Part shown: positions 8,648 through 17,176 of the stretch, piece by piece | How positions within the stretch are numbered: the stretch's first letter is position 1 | Layout: every line of letters starts with the position of its first letter | Source of the DNA: PALSA-350 sp963834445 | GTDB lineage: Bacteria; Acidobacteriota; Terriglobia; Terriglobales; Acidobacteriaceae | DNA length: 64,000 nt | NCBI GenBank assembly: GCA_963834445.1 | Contig: CAWIBU010000002.1 | Span: 372,001 to 436,000, forward strand | Direction of reading: 5' to 3' | The notes under the pieces: model-generated | What the model saw: only the letters and a program-made list of their open reading frames with translations | Told to the model about the DNA's origin: nothing | Database searches by the model: none | Made by a program: the position numbers and the translations under genes

Positions 8648-9799
8648 CTATCCGCGAAGCGCCTGGTCCAGATCGGCAATCAGATCAGCCGCACCCTCGA
8701 GGCCGACGGATAAACGCAGCAACGACTCCGGAGAGCGGGTCAAGGCGCCCTCGATCGAGGCGCGATGCTCAATCAGAGAATGGGTCCCGCCCAGGCTGGT
8801 AGCACGCACAATCAACTTCAGGCGCGCAGCGAAAGCGAATGCTTGCTCGCGGCCGCCACGGATCTCGAACGACAGCATCCCCCCGAAATCGCGCATTTGT
8901 TTTTTCGCAACCGCGTGCCCAGGATCGCCAGGCAGGCCCGGGTAATGCACCACTGCCACCTCCGGATGGGTGGACAAAAATTCCGCGACCGCGTGGGCAT
9001 TCTCGCAATGGAGCCGGACGCGGGGTACCAGCGTTTGCACACCGCGCAGAATAAGCCAGCAATCAAACGGGGAAAGCACCGCCCCACCGACGCGTTGGAA
9101 ATCTTTGATGCGTGCGGCGAATTCCGTTTGCTGGCCAAAGATGACCGCGCCCCCCAGGACATCGCTGTGCCCGGAAATATATTTGGTGAGCGCATGCACA
9201 ACCAGATCAGCGCCCAGTTCCAGTGGCCGTTGCAGCACCGGCGTGGCGAACGTATTCTCGCAAACAAGAATCAATCCCAGGCCGCGCGCGCACTCGGCCA
9301 CTGGCCGTATATCAACCACCTCAATCAGTGGATTGGTGGGTGTTTCCAGCCACAGTAGCCTGGTCTCTGGCCGGCACGCCTCGCGGACTGCCTCGACATT
9401 CCGCATATCTACGAACGTGTGCAGCAGCCCCCACCGGGCGAACAAGCCGCTGACCAGCTCGCGGACACCGAAATACAAATCCTGGTGAAGCACAACGTGG
9501 TCACCCGGCGACAGCGCCTGAAACACGGCCAGACTGGCGGCCATGCCAGTACTAAACGCAACCGCCTCGACGCCGCCCTCAAGATCGGCCAGGCACTGCT
9601 CGAGGGAATGGCGATTGGGATTATCGATGCGGCTATAAAAGTAATGCCGGGAAAACGCTCCGTCGGGATCACGTTCGAATGTCGTGGAGGTGTAGAGCGG
9701 GGCAGTTACCGAGCCGGTGGCTGGGTCAACGTGCCGCCCGGAGTGGATGCTGAGGGTTTGCAGGTCTTGCTGCGGATTCGACGGGGGCGTCATCTCCAA
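8648..9799 (-). CDS. Cys/Met-metabolism PLP-dependent enzyme (cystathionine gamma-synthase/lyase-like)
   Basis: A 383-residue fold-type I PLP enzyme. Family marks are SRIDNPNRHSLEQCLADLEG, TGMAASLAVFQAL, ETPTNPLIEVVDI, and the PLP lysine in VVHALTKYISGHSDVLGG. The C-terminal ATSLGGTHSLIEHRAS segment is also typical. The position normally held by the Asp that contacts the pyridine nitrogen (VDNTFATP in most members) reads CENTFATP, an Asp-to-Glu change. Members include MetB, MetC, cystathionine gamma-lyase and methionine gamma-lyase; the sequence alone does not decide which. It sits between the patatin gene (35 bases upstream) and iolD (63 bases downstream) in one direction, but these functions have no obvious common pathway. 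Confidence 0.88.
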   Translation of the reverse strand: MEMTPPSNPQQDLQTLSIHSGRHVDPATGSVTAPLYTSTTFERDPDGAFSRHYFYSRIDNPNRHSLEQCLADLEGGVEAVAFSTGMAASLAVFQALSPGDHVVLHQDLYFGVRELVSGLFARWGLLHTFVDMRNVEAVREACRPETRLLWLETPTNPLIEVVDIRPVAECARGLGLILVCENTFATPVLQRPLELGADLVVHALTKYISGHSDVLGGAVIFGQQTEFAARIKDFQRVGGAVLSPFDCWLILRGVQTLVPRVRLHCENAHAVAEFLSTHPEVAVVHYPGLPGDPGHAVAKKQMRDFGGMLSFEIRGGREQAFAFAARLKLIVRATSLGGTHSLIEHRASIEGALTRSPESLLRLSVGLEGAADLIADLDQALRG

Positions 9800-9834
9800 A
9801 GTCTATTACGCATGTACCCCGCCCGTGTACCCGG

Positions 9835-12219
9835 TCAAAACAGCCGGCCAAAGGAGAAGAAGATCTTGCGATGCCCGGCATCGCCGAGAGCACCACCGAA
9901 CTGGATGACCCCTACCGGCGTTGCCGCCACGCCTACGAGAAATCCGTCCTGACGCAGCAATGCCGGGTGCTCGGGGCTCCACACTTCGCCGCCTTCATAG
10001 CCGAAGGCGGCGTACAGTCCCTGGCCGATCCCGAAAGGCAGCGCGGCGACGCGATGCAGATAGGCGGCGCGCGCCAGGTAGTTATCAGTGCCGCGGTACT
10101 CGTCGATCGACGAAGCAGAGAGTCGCAAGGGCCCACCCAGGGTGAACCGCAGCGGCTCGGTGACGTTGTGCCGAAAGTAAGTATTGCCCTCTGCGGAAAA
10201 GCCAACAATGCCACCCGGCAACGCGAACGATTTCACCACCGAAGCCTGCACCACCGGAGCCGTCGCACTGCCAACGGTGTTGAACAGCGCCCCCGCGGAT
10301 AACCTGAAGAGCGTGCCGCGTGGAGAAATGGTTCCGGATTCACGGTCATCATAATTAACGCGAGCCACGGCGGTTTGAGCCGTTCCCGACACATGCGGGG
10401 TTCCGTCGGAGCCATCCTGCAGATCCCAACGAATCACCTGGGCGCGGTATTGCAGCGAGTACTGCAGATAGCGGTCCACGGTTCTACCTATCTCAAGTGC
10501 ACCGCCCGCCTGTTGCAGCAGCCGTTCGGAGACCCGTTTCTGGTTTTGCCACAAATAGACTGGCTCCCGCAGCACGCCTATCTGGGGCTCCACGTAGTAG
10601 CCGGAGGTGGTGAGCAGACGGTAATACTCGGTCGATGCCTGGGTAAGAAAGCCGACGCGCAGATCGCTGCGCAGTTCCGAGCCGAAGCCACCAAGATTCT
10701 GATCGACCAAACGAAAGTCAAAGGCCGTTCGCGTCACATTCGAGCTTTCCGCCGTGATGTCCACACCAAAAAGCAGGAACGGTGGCCCGTTGCGCACGGG
10801 CGTCAGGCGCACCCTCACGCCATTGTCTGGTCCCTGTGCCTGTAGTTGATCGGCGGGGGCGGCGGTCGCGGCGTGAAAGGTTTCGAGGCTAGCCTCAAAG
10901 GCGCCATCGCCTTGCACGCCGGTAAGCGCTTCGGTAAGCGGAGCTGCCGCGATGGGTTTGCCCTTCAGCGCGCCAACATCGGCGCGGACCCGCGCCTGTG
11001 CGCCCGCGGAGCCGCCTTGCACCGCCACGATCTGCAAGATCCCCGGCTTTGGTTCCATCCGGCTTGCGCGATCCGCAAGGTAAGCTTTCCAGCCCGCCTC
11101 GTCCAGCGCATATTGCAGCAACGCTTTTTGTTGTGCGTTGGCAGCCTCGTAACCCTTCTTGATCAGGTCCGGCGCTTTGGCATAGTCCGCCGTAGAAAAT
11201 TCGCCAGTCTTGGCAGTGACCAGAATGTCTGCGACCTTTTCTCCGTTGCGCTCGGTGATCGCGGTTCCTGCAGCGTAAGCGCGGGCAAAGACGCCCACGG
11301 CCGAGCTGACATCGGCGGCCGAGAAATTGGCCGACTCCAGATGAACGCCGATCACCACGTCTGCGTGCAAATCCTTCTTCACAATATCGGTCGGCAGGTT
11401 ATCGAGAATCGCGCCATCCACCAGGTAATGGCCGTTGTATTCCACCGGCGAAAAGAGTGCGGGGATGGAGATCGAGGCACGCACCGCCTGCGGTATCGGT
11501 CCACCATCGAACACCACCCGCCGCATGGTGTTCAGGTCCAGGGCAACGCAGCGAAAGGGAATTGGCAACTTGTCAAAGTCCAGGTCCTTACTCTCGTAAC
11601 GATTGAGATTGATCCTTAGAAACGCAACCAGCCCCGAGTCTTCCAGCACAGCGTTACGCAGGCTGGGGCCGCCCTTTAATCCGATCTCAATCCCTTGCGG
11701 TAGCTCGCGCCGGTCCTGGCGACGGCGAAAGCTGACGTTGTTGTAGGGCATCTGCAGCGAGAAAACCTGGGTGAATGCATCGCTCGAAGCGATGGCCTGA
11801 ATCTCCGCGGGGCTTTTTCCCGAAGCATAGAGCGCGCCCACCAGGCTGCCCATACTGGTGCCGCTGAGACGATCTACCGGCACATGATGTTCTTCAAGCC
11901 ACTGCAGCACGCCGATATGCGCAAGGCCGAGCGCGCCGCCGCCTTCCAGTGCCAGGCCGATCACCGGCCTTCCGCCAGGCACCGGCTTGGGCAGGTCGGC
12001 AACCTTTGCGATAGCATCGCCAGTTTTCAAGTCCGTACTGTTTACATTTGACGTGGCACTGGGCATTCCCAACTCGCGCATGGGCGCGGGCTTGCTGGGA
12101 AGGTCTTCTTCGGTTTGCGCCGGACTGCTTTGGGCGCGAAGCGGAGAGCCATCCACGGCAGCCATGGCAGTCAGACTGAGAATCACTGCGTACTGCAGAA
12201 ATTTCCTTGTTTTGCGCAT
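9835..12219 (-). CDS. Patatin-like phospholipase with C-terminal outer-membrane beta-barrel (type Vd/PlpD-like)
   Basis: A 794-residue exported protein. Residues 1 to about 33 are a signal peptide ending near SPLRAQ. A patatin domain follows, with the oxyanion loop EGGGALGLAHIGVLQW, the nucleophile elbow GTSMGS and the catalytic-aspartate motif VDGAILDNLPTD. After a linker and a probable POTRA-like segment the remainder looks like a BamA/Omp85-type barrel with alternating strands and the terminal ...FFSFGRLF ending in Phe. This is the architecture of PlpD/FplA type Vd autotransporters, which display a lipase at the cell surface. The ATG at 12219 was chosen because it opens the signal peptide; the frame continues upstream to 12267 without a hydrophobic start. 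Confidence 0.87.
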   Translation of the reverse strand: MRKTRKFLQYAVILSLTAMAAVDGSPLRAQSSPAQTEEDLPSKPAPMRELGMPSATSNVNSTDLKTGDAIAKVADLPKPVPGGRPVIGLALEGGGALGLAHIGVLQWLEEHHVPVDRLSGTSMGSLVGALYASGKSPAEIQAIASSDAFTQVFSLQMPYNNVSFRRRQDRRELPQGIEIGLKGGPSLRNAVLEDSGLVAFLRINLNRYESKDLDFDKLPIPFRCVALDLNTMRRVVFDGGPIPQAVRASISIPALFSPVEYNGHYLVDGAILDNLPTDIVKKDLHADVVIGVHLESANFSAADVSSAVGVFARAYAAGTAITERNGEKVADILVTAKTGEFSTADYAKAPDLIKKGYEAANAQQKALLQYALDEAGWKAYLADRASRMEPKPGILQIVAVQGGSAGAQARVRADVGALKGKPIAAAPLTEALTGVQGDGAFEASLETFHAATAAPADQLQAQGPDNGVRVRLTPVRNGPPFLLFGVDITAESSNVTRTAFDFRLVDQNLGGFGSELRSDLRVGFLTQASTEYYRLLTTSGYYVEPQIGVLREPVYLWQNQKRVSERLLQQAGGALEIGRTVDRYLQYSLQYRAQVIRWDLQDGSDGTPHVSGTAQTAVARVNYDDRESGTISPRGTLFRLSAGALFNTVGSATAPVVQASVVKSFALPGGIVGFSAEGNTYFRHNVTEPLRFTLGGPLRLSASSIDEYRGTDNYLARAAYLHRVAALPFGIGQGLYAAFGYEGGEVWSPEHPALLRQDGFLVGVAATPVGVIQFGGALGDAGHRKIFFSFGRLF

Positions 12220-12305
12220 GGGGATCTGGTCTAAAGCGAGTCTATATCCCAGGAATTTCTGCGCCAACCAATCGAGGGCTAAAGACGGTGCGTGAGAACC
12301 TGCAT

Positions 12306-12528
12306 GGTGAAACCTTTTCCCCTGCCACTAGGGCGGGTGCCCCATATCTCACCGCGTTTTTTGCGGGGAGATGTGGGAAATCTCTCCGCTCTTTCCCGGC
12401 AACCCTCAGGCGTCAGCGTACCCGGAAGCGATTACAGATCGAGATCCGCGAATTTCCCACATCTCCCCGCAAGAAGCGCGGTGAGATATGGAACACCCGC
12501 CTTAGTGGCAGGGGAAAGCTCTCACCAT
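12306..12528. repeat. Large inverted repeat between hypF and the patatin gene
   Basis: Two arms of about 64-75 bases (12306-12381 and 12452-12528) are near-perfect reverse complements. They run from CCCCTGCCACTAGGGCGGGT through CCATATCTCACCGCG to GCGGGGAGATGTGGGAAAT, with a spacer of about 70 bases. In RNA this gives a very long hairpin between two codirectional genes, so it could terminate hypF transcription or block read-through. The arm resembles CCCCATCCTTCGCGCATTTT-type material in the 23.0-kb element in layout but not in sequence. Confidence 0.85.
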
Positions 12529-12548
12529 CGACTCGTAAACGAACAATA

Positions 12549-14876
12549 TCAGGCCCGTCCATCGAGCCGCAGACGCTGGTTTGCGATCACGGCTTGCCCC
12601 AACGAGAGGCCGCCGTCATTGTCCGGCACCTGCGCATGCAGAAACACCGCGAAGCCGCGGCGGCGCAAATCGGTCACGGTACGACGCAGCAGGTAGAGAT
12701 TTTGCCAGCTTCCCCCGCTCAGGCAAAGTCGGTTCAGACCATCGCTCGCACCAATGCGGCTGCAAGTTTCTCCGATAGCCCGGCTGAGTGTGTTGTGAAA
12801 ACGCGCAGAAATCTCTCCTGCGCGCCGCCCGGACGCCATCTCTTTCACCATCGCCATAATGGCCGGGCGAAAATCAAGCAGCATCGGCTCGTCCGCGGAC
12901 AGCGCGAAGTCATAGCAGTCGTCGATGCCGTGTTCCGCCATCGCCTCCAGCGCGATAGCTGCCTGGCCTTCGAAGGTCACCTCCGTCGCTACGCCCAAGA
13001 GCACCGCGACTGCATCGAATAGCCGTCCGCACGACGACGTCTCCACCGTCTGAATGCGGCGCGAGATCATGGCGTCTACGAGAGAAATCTGCCGCTCATC
13101 GATGCCGTCAAAACATCGCAGGCCAGCGGGCGTATCGCGGCCAAACGCATCGCGCACATAGCTCAACGCCATGCGCCAGGGGTGGCGAACCGCCGCATCG
13201 CCGCCGGGCAGTAAAACATTGCGCAGATGGGCTCGCCGGGTGAAGCCAACAAAGTCTGCAACCAGAAACTCGCCTCCCCAGATTTTGCCGTCAGTCCCAT
13301 AACCGGTGCCGTCCAGAGCGACCCCAAGAACCTTCCCTTGCAGATGGTTTTCTGCCATGCAGCTTGCGATATGCGCATGGTGATGCTGCACGCCGATCAG
13401 ACGCTCCATGCCCGAAGCCAGGGCCATGCGCGTGCTCATGTAACCGGGGTGCAGATCGTGGGCCGCCACCCGCGGCGCCACCTTGAAGAGACGTTTCATG
13501 TTGGCAACGGTTTCCTCAAAGAACTGCAGCGTCTCCAGGTTTTCCAGGTCGCCGATGTGCTGGCTCAGGATGGCATAACGGCCTTTGCTGAGACAGAAAG
13601 TGTTTTTTAACTCCCCGCCAAACGCGAGCACTTCTTCCATCGCGACTCCCAGGTCGATGGAGTGCGGTACGAACCCACGCGACCGGCGTATGACCCGCTG
13701 CCGGCCCTCGAACAACCGTACGACCGAATCGTCCACGCGCGTGGCAATGTCGCGGTTATGCAGTAAAAACCAGTCAGCAATCCCGCCCAGGTGGCGCATC
13801 GCTTCGTCGTTGGCAACGACAATAGGCTCCTCACTCAAGTTGCCGCTGGTCATCACCAGGGCGGTCCAGGCAGACGCCGTCTCGGGCGAATCGCTGAATA
13901 ACAGGTAATGGAGCGGCGTATACGGCAGCATCACGCCCAAAGTATTTTCTCCGGGGGCTACACCCGCAGACAGCGGCGTTCCGGGCAGGCGTTGCAAAAT
14001 CACAATCGGTCGTCGCGGATGTAGCAGCGCGGCTTCGTCTTCCGCGGTTACTGCGCACAGGCGCCGCGCCGCCGCGAGGTCGCGCACCATCAACGCGAAG
14101 GGTTTGTGCGGCCTGCGTTTCCGTCTGCGCAACTCTGCCACTGCAGCATCATTGGTCGCATCGCACGCCAGTAAAAAGCCGCCCAGACCTTTGACGGCAA
14201 CAATCTTGCCCTCACCCAACAGCGCCCGCGCCCGGCGAATGACCGGCAGCGTGTCTTGAGCAACAAACGAACTGACCTTAAGGGAATCGCCTGTTTCCAC
14301 CAGGGCAAGCGCTGGTCCGCAAACAGCACACGCGTTGGGCTGGGCATGGAATCGACGGTCGCCGGGATCCTCGTATTCCGCCCGGCATTCGTTGCACATG
14401 ACGAAAGCAGCCATCGTGGTGAAGGCGCGATCGTAAGGGATTTCGTAAATAATGCTGTAGCGCGGTCCGCAATGGGTGCAATTGGTAAAGGGATACCCAT
14501 AGCGCCGGTTAGCAGGATCACCAAAATCACGCCAACATGCCTCGCATGTCCCAGCATCGGACGGAACCAGCGAAAAGGCCCCGGCCTGTTCCCGGCTGTC
14601 GAGAATCGAAAAGCCCACGCTGGATTGAGCTGCAGTTTCCGAAACCGTGAGCCCGGTAATCTCCGCGAGCGGCGGAGGATTGTCTCGCAGCGTCTTAAGA
14701 AATGTATCCATCGAGGCTGCGTCGCCTTCGATCTCAATGGTCACGCCGGCCGATGAATTGAAGACAAACCCACTCAGTTCCAGAGAGCCTGCCAGCTGAT
14801 AGACGAAGGGACGAAACCCCACCCCCTGCACCACGCCTTCTACTTGGATACGTTTGCGCGTGGCCGGTTCGCTCAT
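12549..14876 (-). CDS. hypF: Carbamoyltransferase HypF (hydrogenase maturation)
   Basis: A 775-residue protein with the full HypF order: acylphosphatase domain (VEGVVQGVGFRPFVYQL, residues ~10-95), two pairs of zinc-finger CxxC motifs (CEACW, CTHCG, CNECR, CAVCG; ~110-190), a YrdC-like domain (~200-390), and a Kae1-like C-terminal domain with GVQHHHAHIASCMAENHL and DGTGYGTDGKIWGGEFL. HypF makes thiocarboxamide on the HypE C-terminal cysteine from carbamoyl phosphate, the source of the CN ligands in NiFe hydrogenases. No hypABCDE or hydrogenase gene is in this window, so it is an orphan here. Start ATG at 14876 fits the family N-terminus; it is divergent from the SDR gene. Confidence 0.95.
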   Translation of the reverse strand: MSEPATRKRIQVEGVVQGVGFRPFVYQLAGSLELSGFVFNSSAGVTIEIEGDAASMDTFLKTLRDNPPPLAEITGLTVSETAAQSSVGFSILDSREQAGAFSLVPSDAGTCEACWRDFGDPANRRYGYPFTNCTHCGPRYSIIYEIPYDRAFTTMAAFVMCNECRAEYEDPGDRRFHAQPNACAVCGPALALVETGDSLKVSSFVAQDTLPVIRRARALLGEGKIVAVKGLGGFLLACDATNDAAVAELRRRKRRPHKPFALMVRDLAAARRLCAVTAEDEAALLHPRRPIVILQRLPGTPLSAGVAPGENTLGVMLPYTPLHYLLFSDSPETASAWTALVMTSGNLSEEPIVVANDEAMRHLGGIADWFLLHNRDIATRVDDSVVRLFEGRQRVIRRSRGFVPHSIDLGVAMEEVLAFGGELKNTFCLSKGRYAILSQHIGDLENLETLQFFEETVANMKRLFKVAPRVAAHDLHPGYMSTRMALASGMERLIGVQHHHAHIASCMAENHLQGKVLGVALDGTGYGTDGKIWGGEFLVADFVGFTRRAHLRNVLLPGGDAAVRHPWRMALSYVRDAFGRDTPAGLRCFDGIDERQISLVDAMISRRIQTVETSSCGRLFDAVAVLLGVATEVTFEGQAAIALEAMAEHGIDDCYDFALSADEPMLLDFRPAIMAMVKEMASGRRAGEISARFHNTLSRAIGETCSRIGASDGLNRLCLSGGSWQNLYLLRRTVTDLRRRGFAVFLHAQVPDNDGGLSLGQAVIANQRLRLDGRA

Positions 14877-14943
14877 AGTGTTGCGTCCTTCGCATCATAC
14901 GTCGCCGCGCCCTTAGCCAATCCACCTCACTCTGGTAAGCGCA

Positions 14944-14972
14944 TTGAAACTGAATCAAGATGAGCATGTAAT
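14944..14972 (+). promoter_or_regulatory. Probable sigma70-type promoter of the SDR gene
   Basis: TTGAAA (14944-14949) and TGTAAT (14967-14972) are separated by 17 bases, close to the -35/-10 consensus and spacing. The AT-rich stretch stands out from its surroundings and lies in the hypF-SDR divergent gap, about 30 bases ahead of the chosen start codon. A Shine-Dalgarno AGGAG follows at about 14991. Confidence 0.45.
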
Positions 14973-15003
14973 CACTCATATAAAGAAACCAGGAGACCGA
15001 GAA

Positions 15004-15945
15004 ATGAAGGCATGGTCGATTCAGGATATCCCGTCGCAAAGCGGTAAACTCGCGGTCGTGACCGGGGCTACCGGCGGACTTGGCTACGAAACTGCACTTG
15101 CCCTGGCGCGTGCCGGCGCCGAAGTGCTGCTAACCGGCAGAAACGAGCAAAAGGGAAGCGTCGCTGTCGAGCGCATCCAACGCGCCGTGCCTGCGGCAAA
15201 GGTGCGATTCGAGTTGCTCGATCTGGCCAGTCTTGCGTCGGTGCGCGCGTTCGCCACCAGGATGATTGCGAATGGCCGCCCACTGGATATTCTGGTCAAC
15301 AACGCGGGTGTCATGGATTTGCCGAGCAGACGATTGAGCGAAGATGGTTTCGAATTGCAATTCGGCACCAATCACCTGGGCCACTTCGCACTGACTGGCT
15401 TGTTGCTTCCGCTGCTCAGGCTCGCCCAGGCGCCGCGCATTGTGAATGTAAGCAGCGTGGCGCATCGCGGAGGCAAGATCGACTTCGCCAACCTGCAGGG
15501 TGAGCGGAAGTACCGGTCCTGGCCCGCTTACCAGCAATCGAAATTGGCCAATCTGCTGTTCACTTTCGAGTTGCAGCCTCGCAGTGATGCCAATCAATGG
15601 GGCCTGACCAGCATCGCCGCCCACCCTGGATACGCGCGCACCGATCTGATCCCGAATGGACCGGGAGCGGGAGGCGTGAAAGGAACAGTGATGAAACTCT
15701 TCGGCCTATTCATGAGCCATTCCGCCGCAGAAGGAGCGCTGCCTCAGATCTTTGCCGCCACTGCGCCCATAGCGGCGCCGGCGGCTTATTACGGACCAAA
15801 CGGCTTCTACGAATTGAAGGGCGCGGTGGCCCCCGCCAAGGTCTTTCCCCGGGCAAAGGATGAGGCAGTCGCGCGCCAGCTGTGGGAGGTCTCAGAGCAG
15901 CTCACCGGGGTGAAATGGCCAGAGGCACCGAACAGCCAGGGTTGA
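15004..15945 (+). CDS. Short-chain dehydrogenase/reductase (retinol dehydrogenase/WWOX-like)
   Basis: A 313-residue classical SDR. It has the cofactor motif AVVTGATGGLGYETALALA, the R in LLTGRNE that favours NADP(H), DLASLASVRAF, NNAGVM, the catalytic serine in NVSSVAHRGG and the YQQSK catalytic Tyr-Lys pair. The long C-terminal part with HPGYARTDL resembles the RDH11/12 and WW-domain oxidoreductase group. The ATG at 15004 is chosen over an in-frame upstream start at 14944 because AGGAGACC lies ten bases before it and the promoter-like sequence would otherwise be inside the gene. The substrate is not predictable. Confidence 0.88.
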   Translation: MKAWSIQDIPSQSGKLAVVTGATGGLGYETALALARAGAEVLLTGRNEQKGSVAVERIQRAVPAAKVRFELLDLASLASVRAFATRMIANGRPLDILVNNAGVMDLPSRRLSEDGFELQFGTNHLGHFALTGLLLPLLRLAQAPRIVNVSSVAHRGGKIDFANLQGERKYRSWPAYQQSKLANLLFTFELQPRSDANQWGLTSIAAHPGYARTDLIPNGPGAGGVKGTVMKLFGLFMSHSAAEGALPQIFAATAPIAAPAAYYGPNGFYELKGAVAPAKVFPRAKDEAVARQLWEVSEQLTGVKWPEAPNSQG

Positions 15946-15980
15946 GCCGGTATCGGCACGATATAGTAAGCGCGTTGGCG

Positions 15981-16078
15981 ATGAACGTCCTCCTCTTCGG
16001 CGCAACCGGCAGGGTGGGGCAGCGATGCGCCGTCTCTTGATGCGGGACGAGGAACACCTTTTTGCGCATTCCTGAAAG
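15981..16078 (+). pseudogene. Short remnant of an NAD(P)-binding (NmrA/atypical SDR-like) gene
   Basis: An ATG at 15981 opens MNVLLFGATGRVGQRCA, a typical start of NAD(P)H-binding atypical SDR proteins (GxTGxxG), but it meets a stop after 19 codons. A neighbouring frame then reads RRLLMRDEEHLFAH, which would be a plausible continuation after a one-base shift. Nothing beyond this is recognisable before the IclR gene. Best read as a decayed 5' fragment. Confidence 0.4.
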
Positions 16079-16215
16079 CAAACGTTGACAACCTACCCTT
16101 CGGCGGAAAATCATTCTTGTCGGAATGGCTTCAGGAGAACCGGCGTCCCGCAAACAGGGAATCTGATGCGGCCTACGGAACTCGTGGGTTCTTTCCCAGG
16201 TCTGAGGATCGTTCC

Positions 16216-17070
16216 ATGGAAAGTACCGCGGTTGCGAACCCGGAGCCTTTGAGCAAGGGCGCCAACCTTTATCAGTTGCATAGTCTGGATCGCGCAGTTG
16301 CCGTGCTCGAGATGCTGGGCGAAAGCGAAACTGCCCTAAGCCTCGCCGAAGTGTGCCAGCGGTTACATTTGCACAAAAGCACCGCGCACCGTTCGCTCAT
16401 GGTGCTGGAACGCAGCGCGCTGATCGAACGCACTCCGGAGAATCGCTACCGTCTCGGTTTGAAACTCTATGAGCTGGGCAACCGGGCGGTGGAGCAGGTG
16501 GATCTGCGCACCCGCGTGCATCCCTACTTTCGCCGGCTGGCCGCGCAGGTGGGGGAGACCGTGCACTTGAGCGTGCTGCAAAAAACCTCCATTGTTTATC
16601 TGGACAAGGTTGAACCAAATCGAAGGGTCTGTGTCAGCTCAAAGACAGGAACCTCCAACCCGGTCTATTGCACCGCGATGGGCAAGGCCATGCTCGCCTT
16701 TCAGCCACCTGCGGTGATCGAGCAAATTGTTTCCAAGATCCGTTTTGTGCGCTACACCCACAAGACCATTGCTTCCAAAGAAGCCCTGCTGAAAGCACTG
16801 GAACGCGTCCGCCGGCGAGGGTATGCCATCGACGACCAGGAGATCGAGATGGGGGTTCGCTGTGTGGGCGCGCCCATCTTTGACGAACGGCATCAGGCCA
16901 TCGCAGCGGTCAGCGTCTCTGGCCCTACCACGCGCATTACCGCACCCAACATGCCAGAGATCGCCGAGCACCTGCTGCGTTGCTGTCGCGACATCTCGCT
17001 TTCGCTCGGGATGCATGCCAGGAAGAGGCCGCGCGTGCTCTCGGCCTTTGAGCGCCACTACCACGCCTAG
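16216..17070 (+). CDS. IclR-family transcriptional regulator
   Basis: A 284-residue regulator with an N-terminal winged helix (LHSLDRAVAVLEML, AEVCQRLHLHKSTAHRSLMV, residues ~20-80) and a C-terminal effector domain (KTGTSNPVYCTAMGKAMLAF, GYAIDDQEIEMGVRCVGAPI, AVSVSGP). Those segments are typical of KdgR-like IclR proteins. ATG 16216 was chosen because it gives the usual short leader; an in-frame start at 16117 would add 33 unconserved residues. The gene faces kduI, so control of uronate/pectin catabolism is a reasonable inference. Its stop codon lies inside the terminal repeat of the following palindromic element. Confidence 0.9.
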   Translation: MESTAVANPEPLSKGANLYQLHSLDRAVAVLEMLGESETALSLAEVCQRLHLHKSTAHRSLMVLERSALIERTPENRYRLGLKLYELGNRAVEQVDLRTRVHPYFRRLAAQVGETVHLSVLQKTSIVYLDKVEPNRRVCVSSKTGTSNPVYCTAMGKAMLAFQPPAVIEQIVSKIRFVRYTHKTIASKEALLKALERVRRRGYAIDDQEIEMGVRCVGAPIFDERHQAIAAVSVSGPTTRITAPNMPEIAEHLLRCCRDISLSLGMHARKRPRVLSAFERHYHA

Positions 17071-17176
17071 TGTAGTGCGTCGCTCATGGAGCCGCTTATC
17101 CAAGGCCACCCACCCTTTGTGGTTCGGACGGAGGGGGGCCTTGGATAAACTGCTCTATGAGCGACGCACTGCACTA
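17068..17176. repeat. Palindromic element with TAGTGCGTCGCTCAT-type termini (copy 1)
   Basis: A 109-bp element whose ends are inverted: TAGTGTAGTGCGTCGCTCAT on the left and its near complement at 17157-17176. A second inner stem is formed by TTATCCAAGGCC and GGCCTTGGATAA. It forms a hairpin between convergent genes and overlaps the stop codons of both the IclR gene and kduI, so it probably doubles as their terminator. The same ends bound elements at 23.0 and 39.8 kb. Confidence 0.85.
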
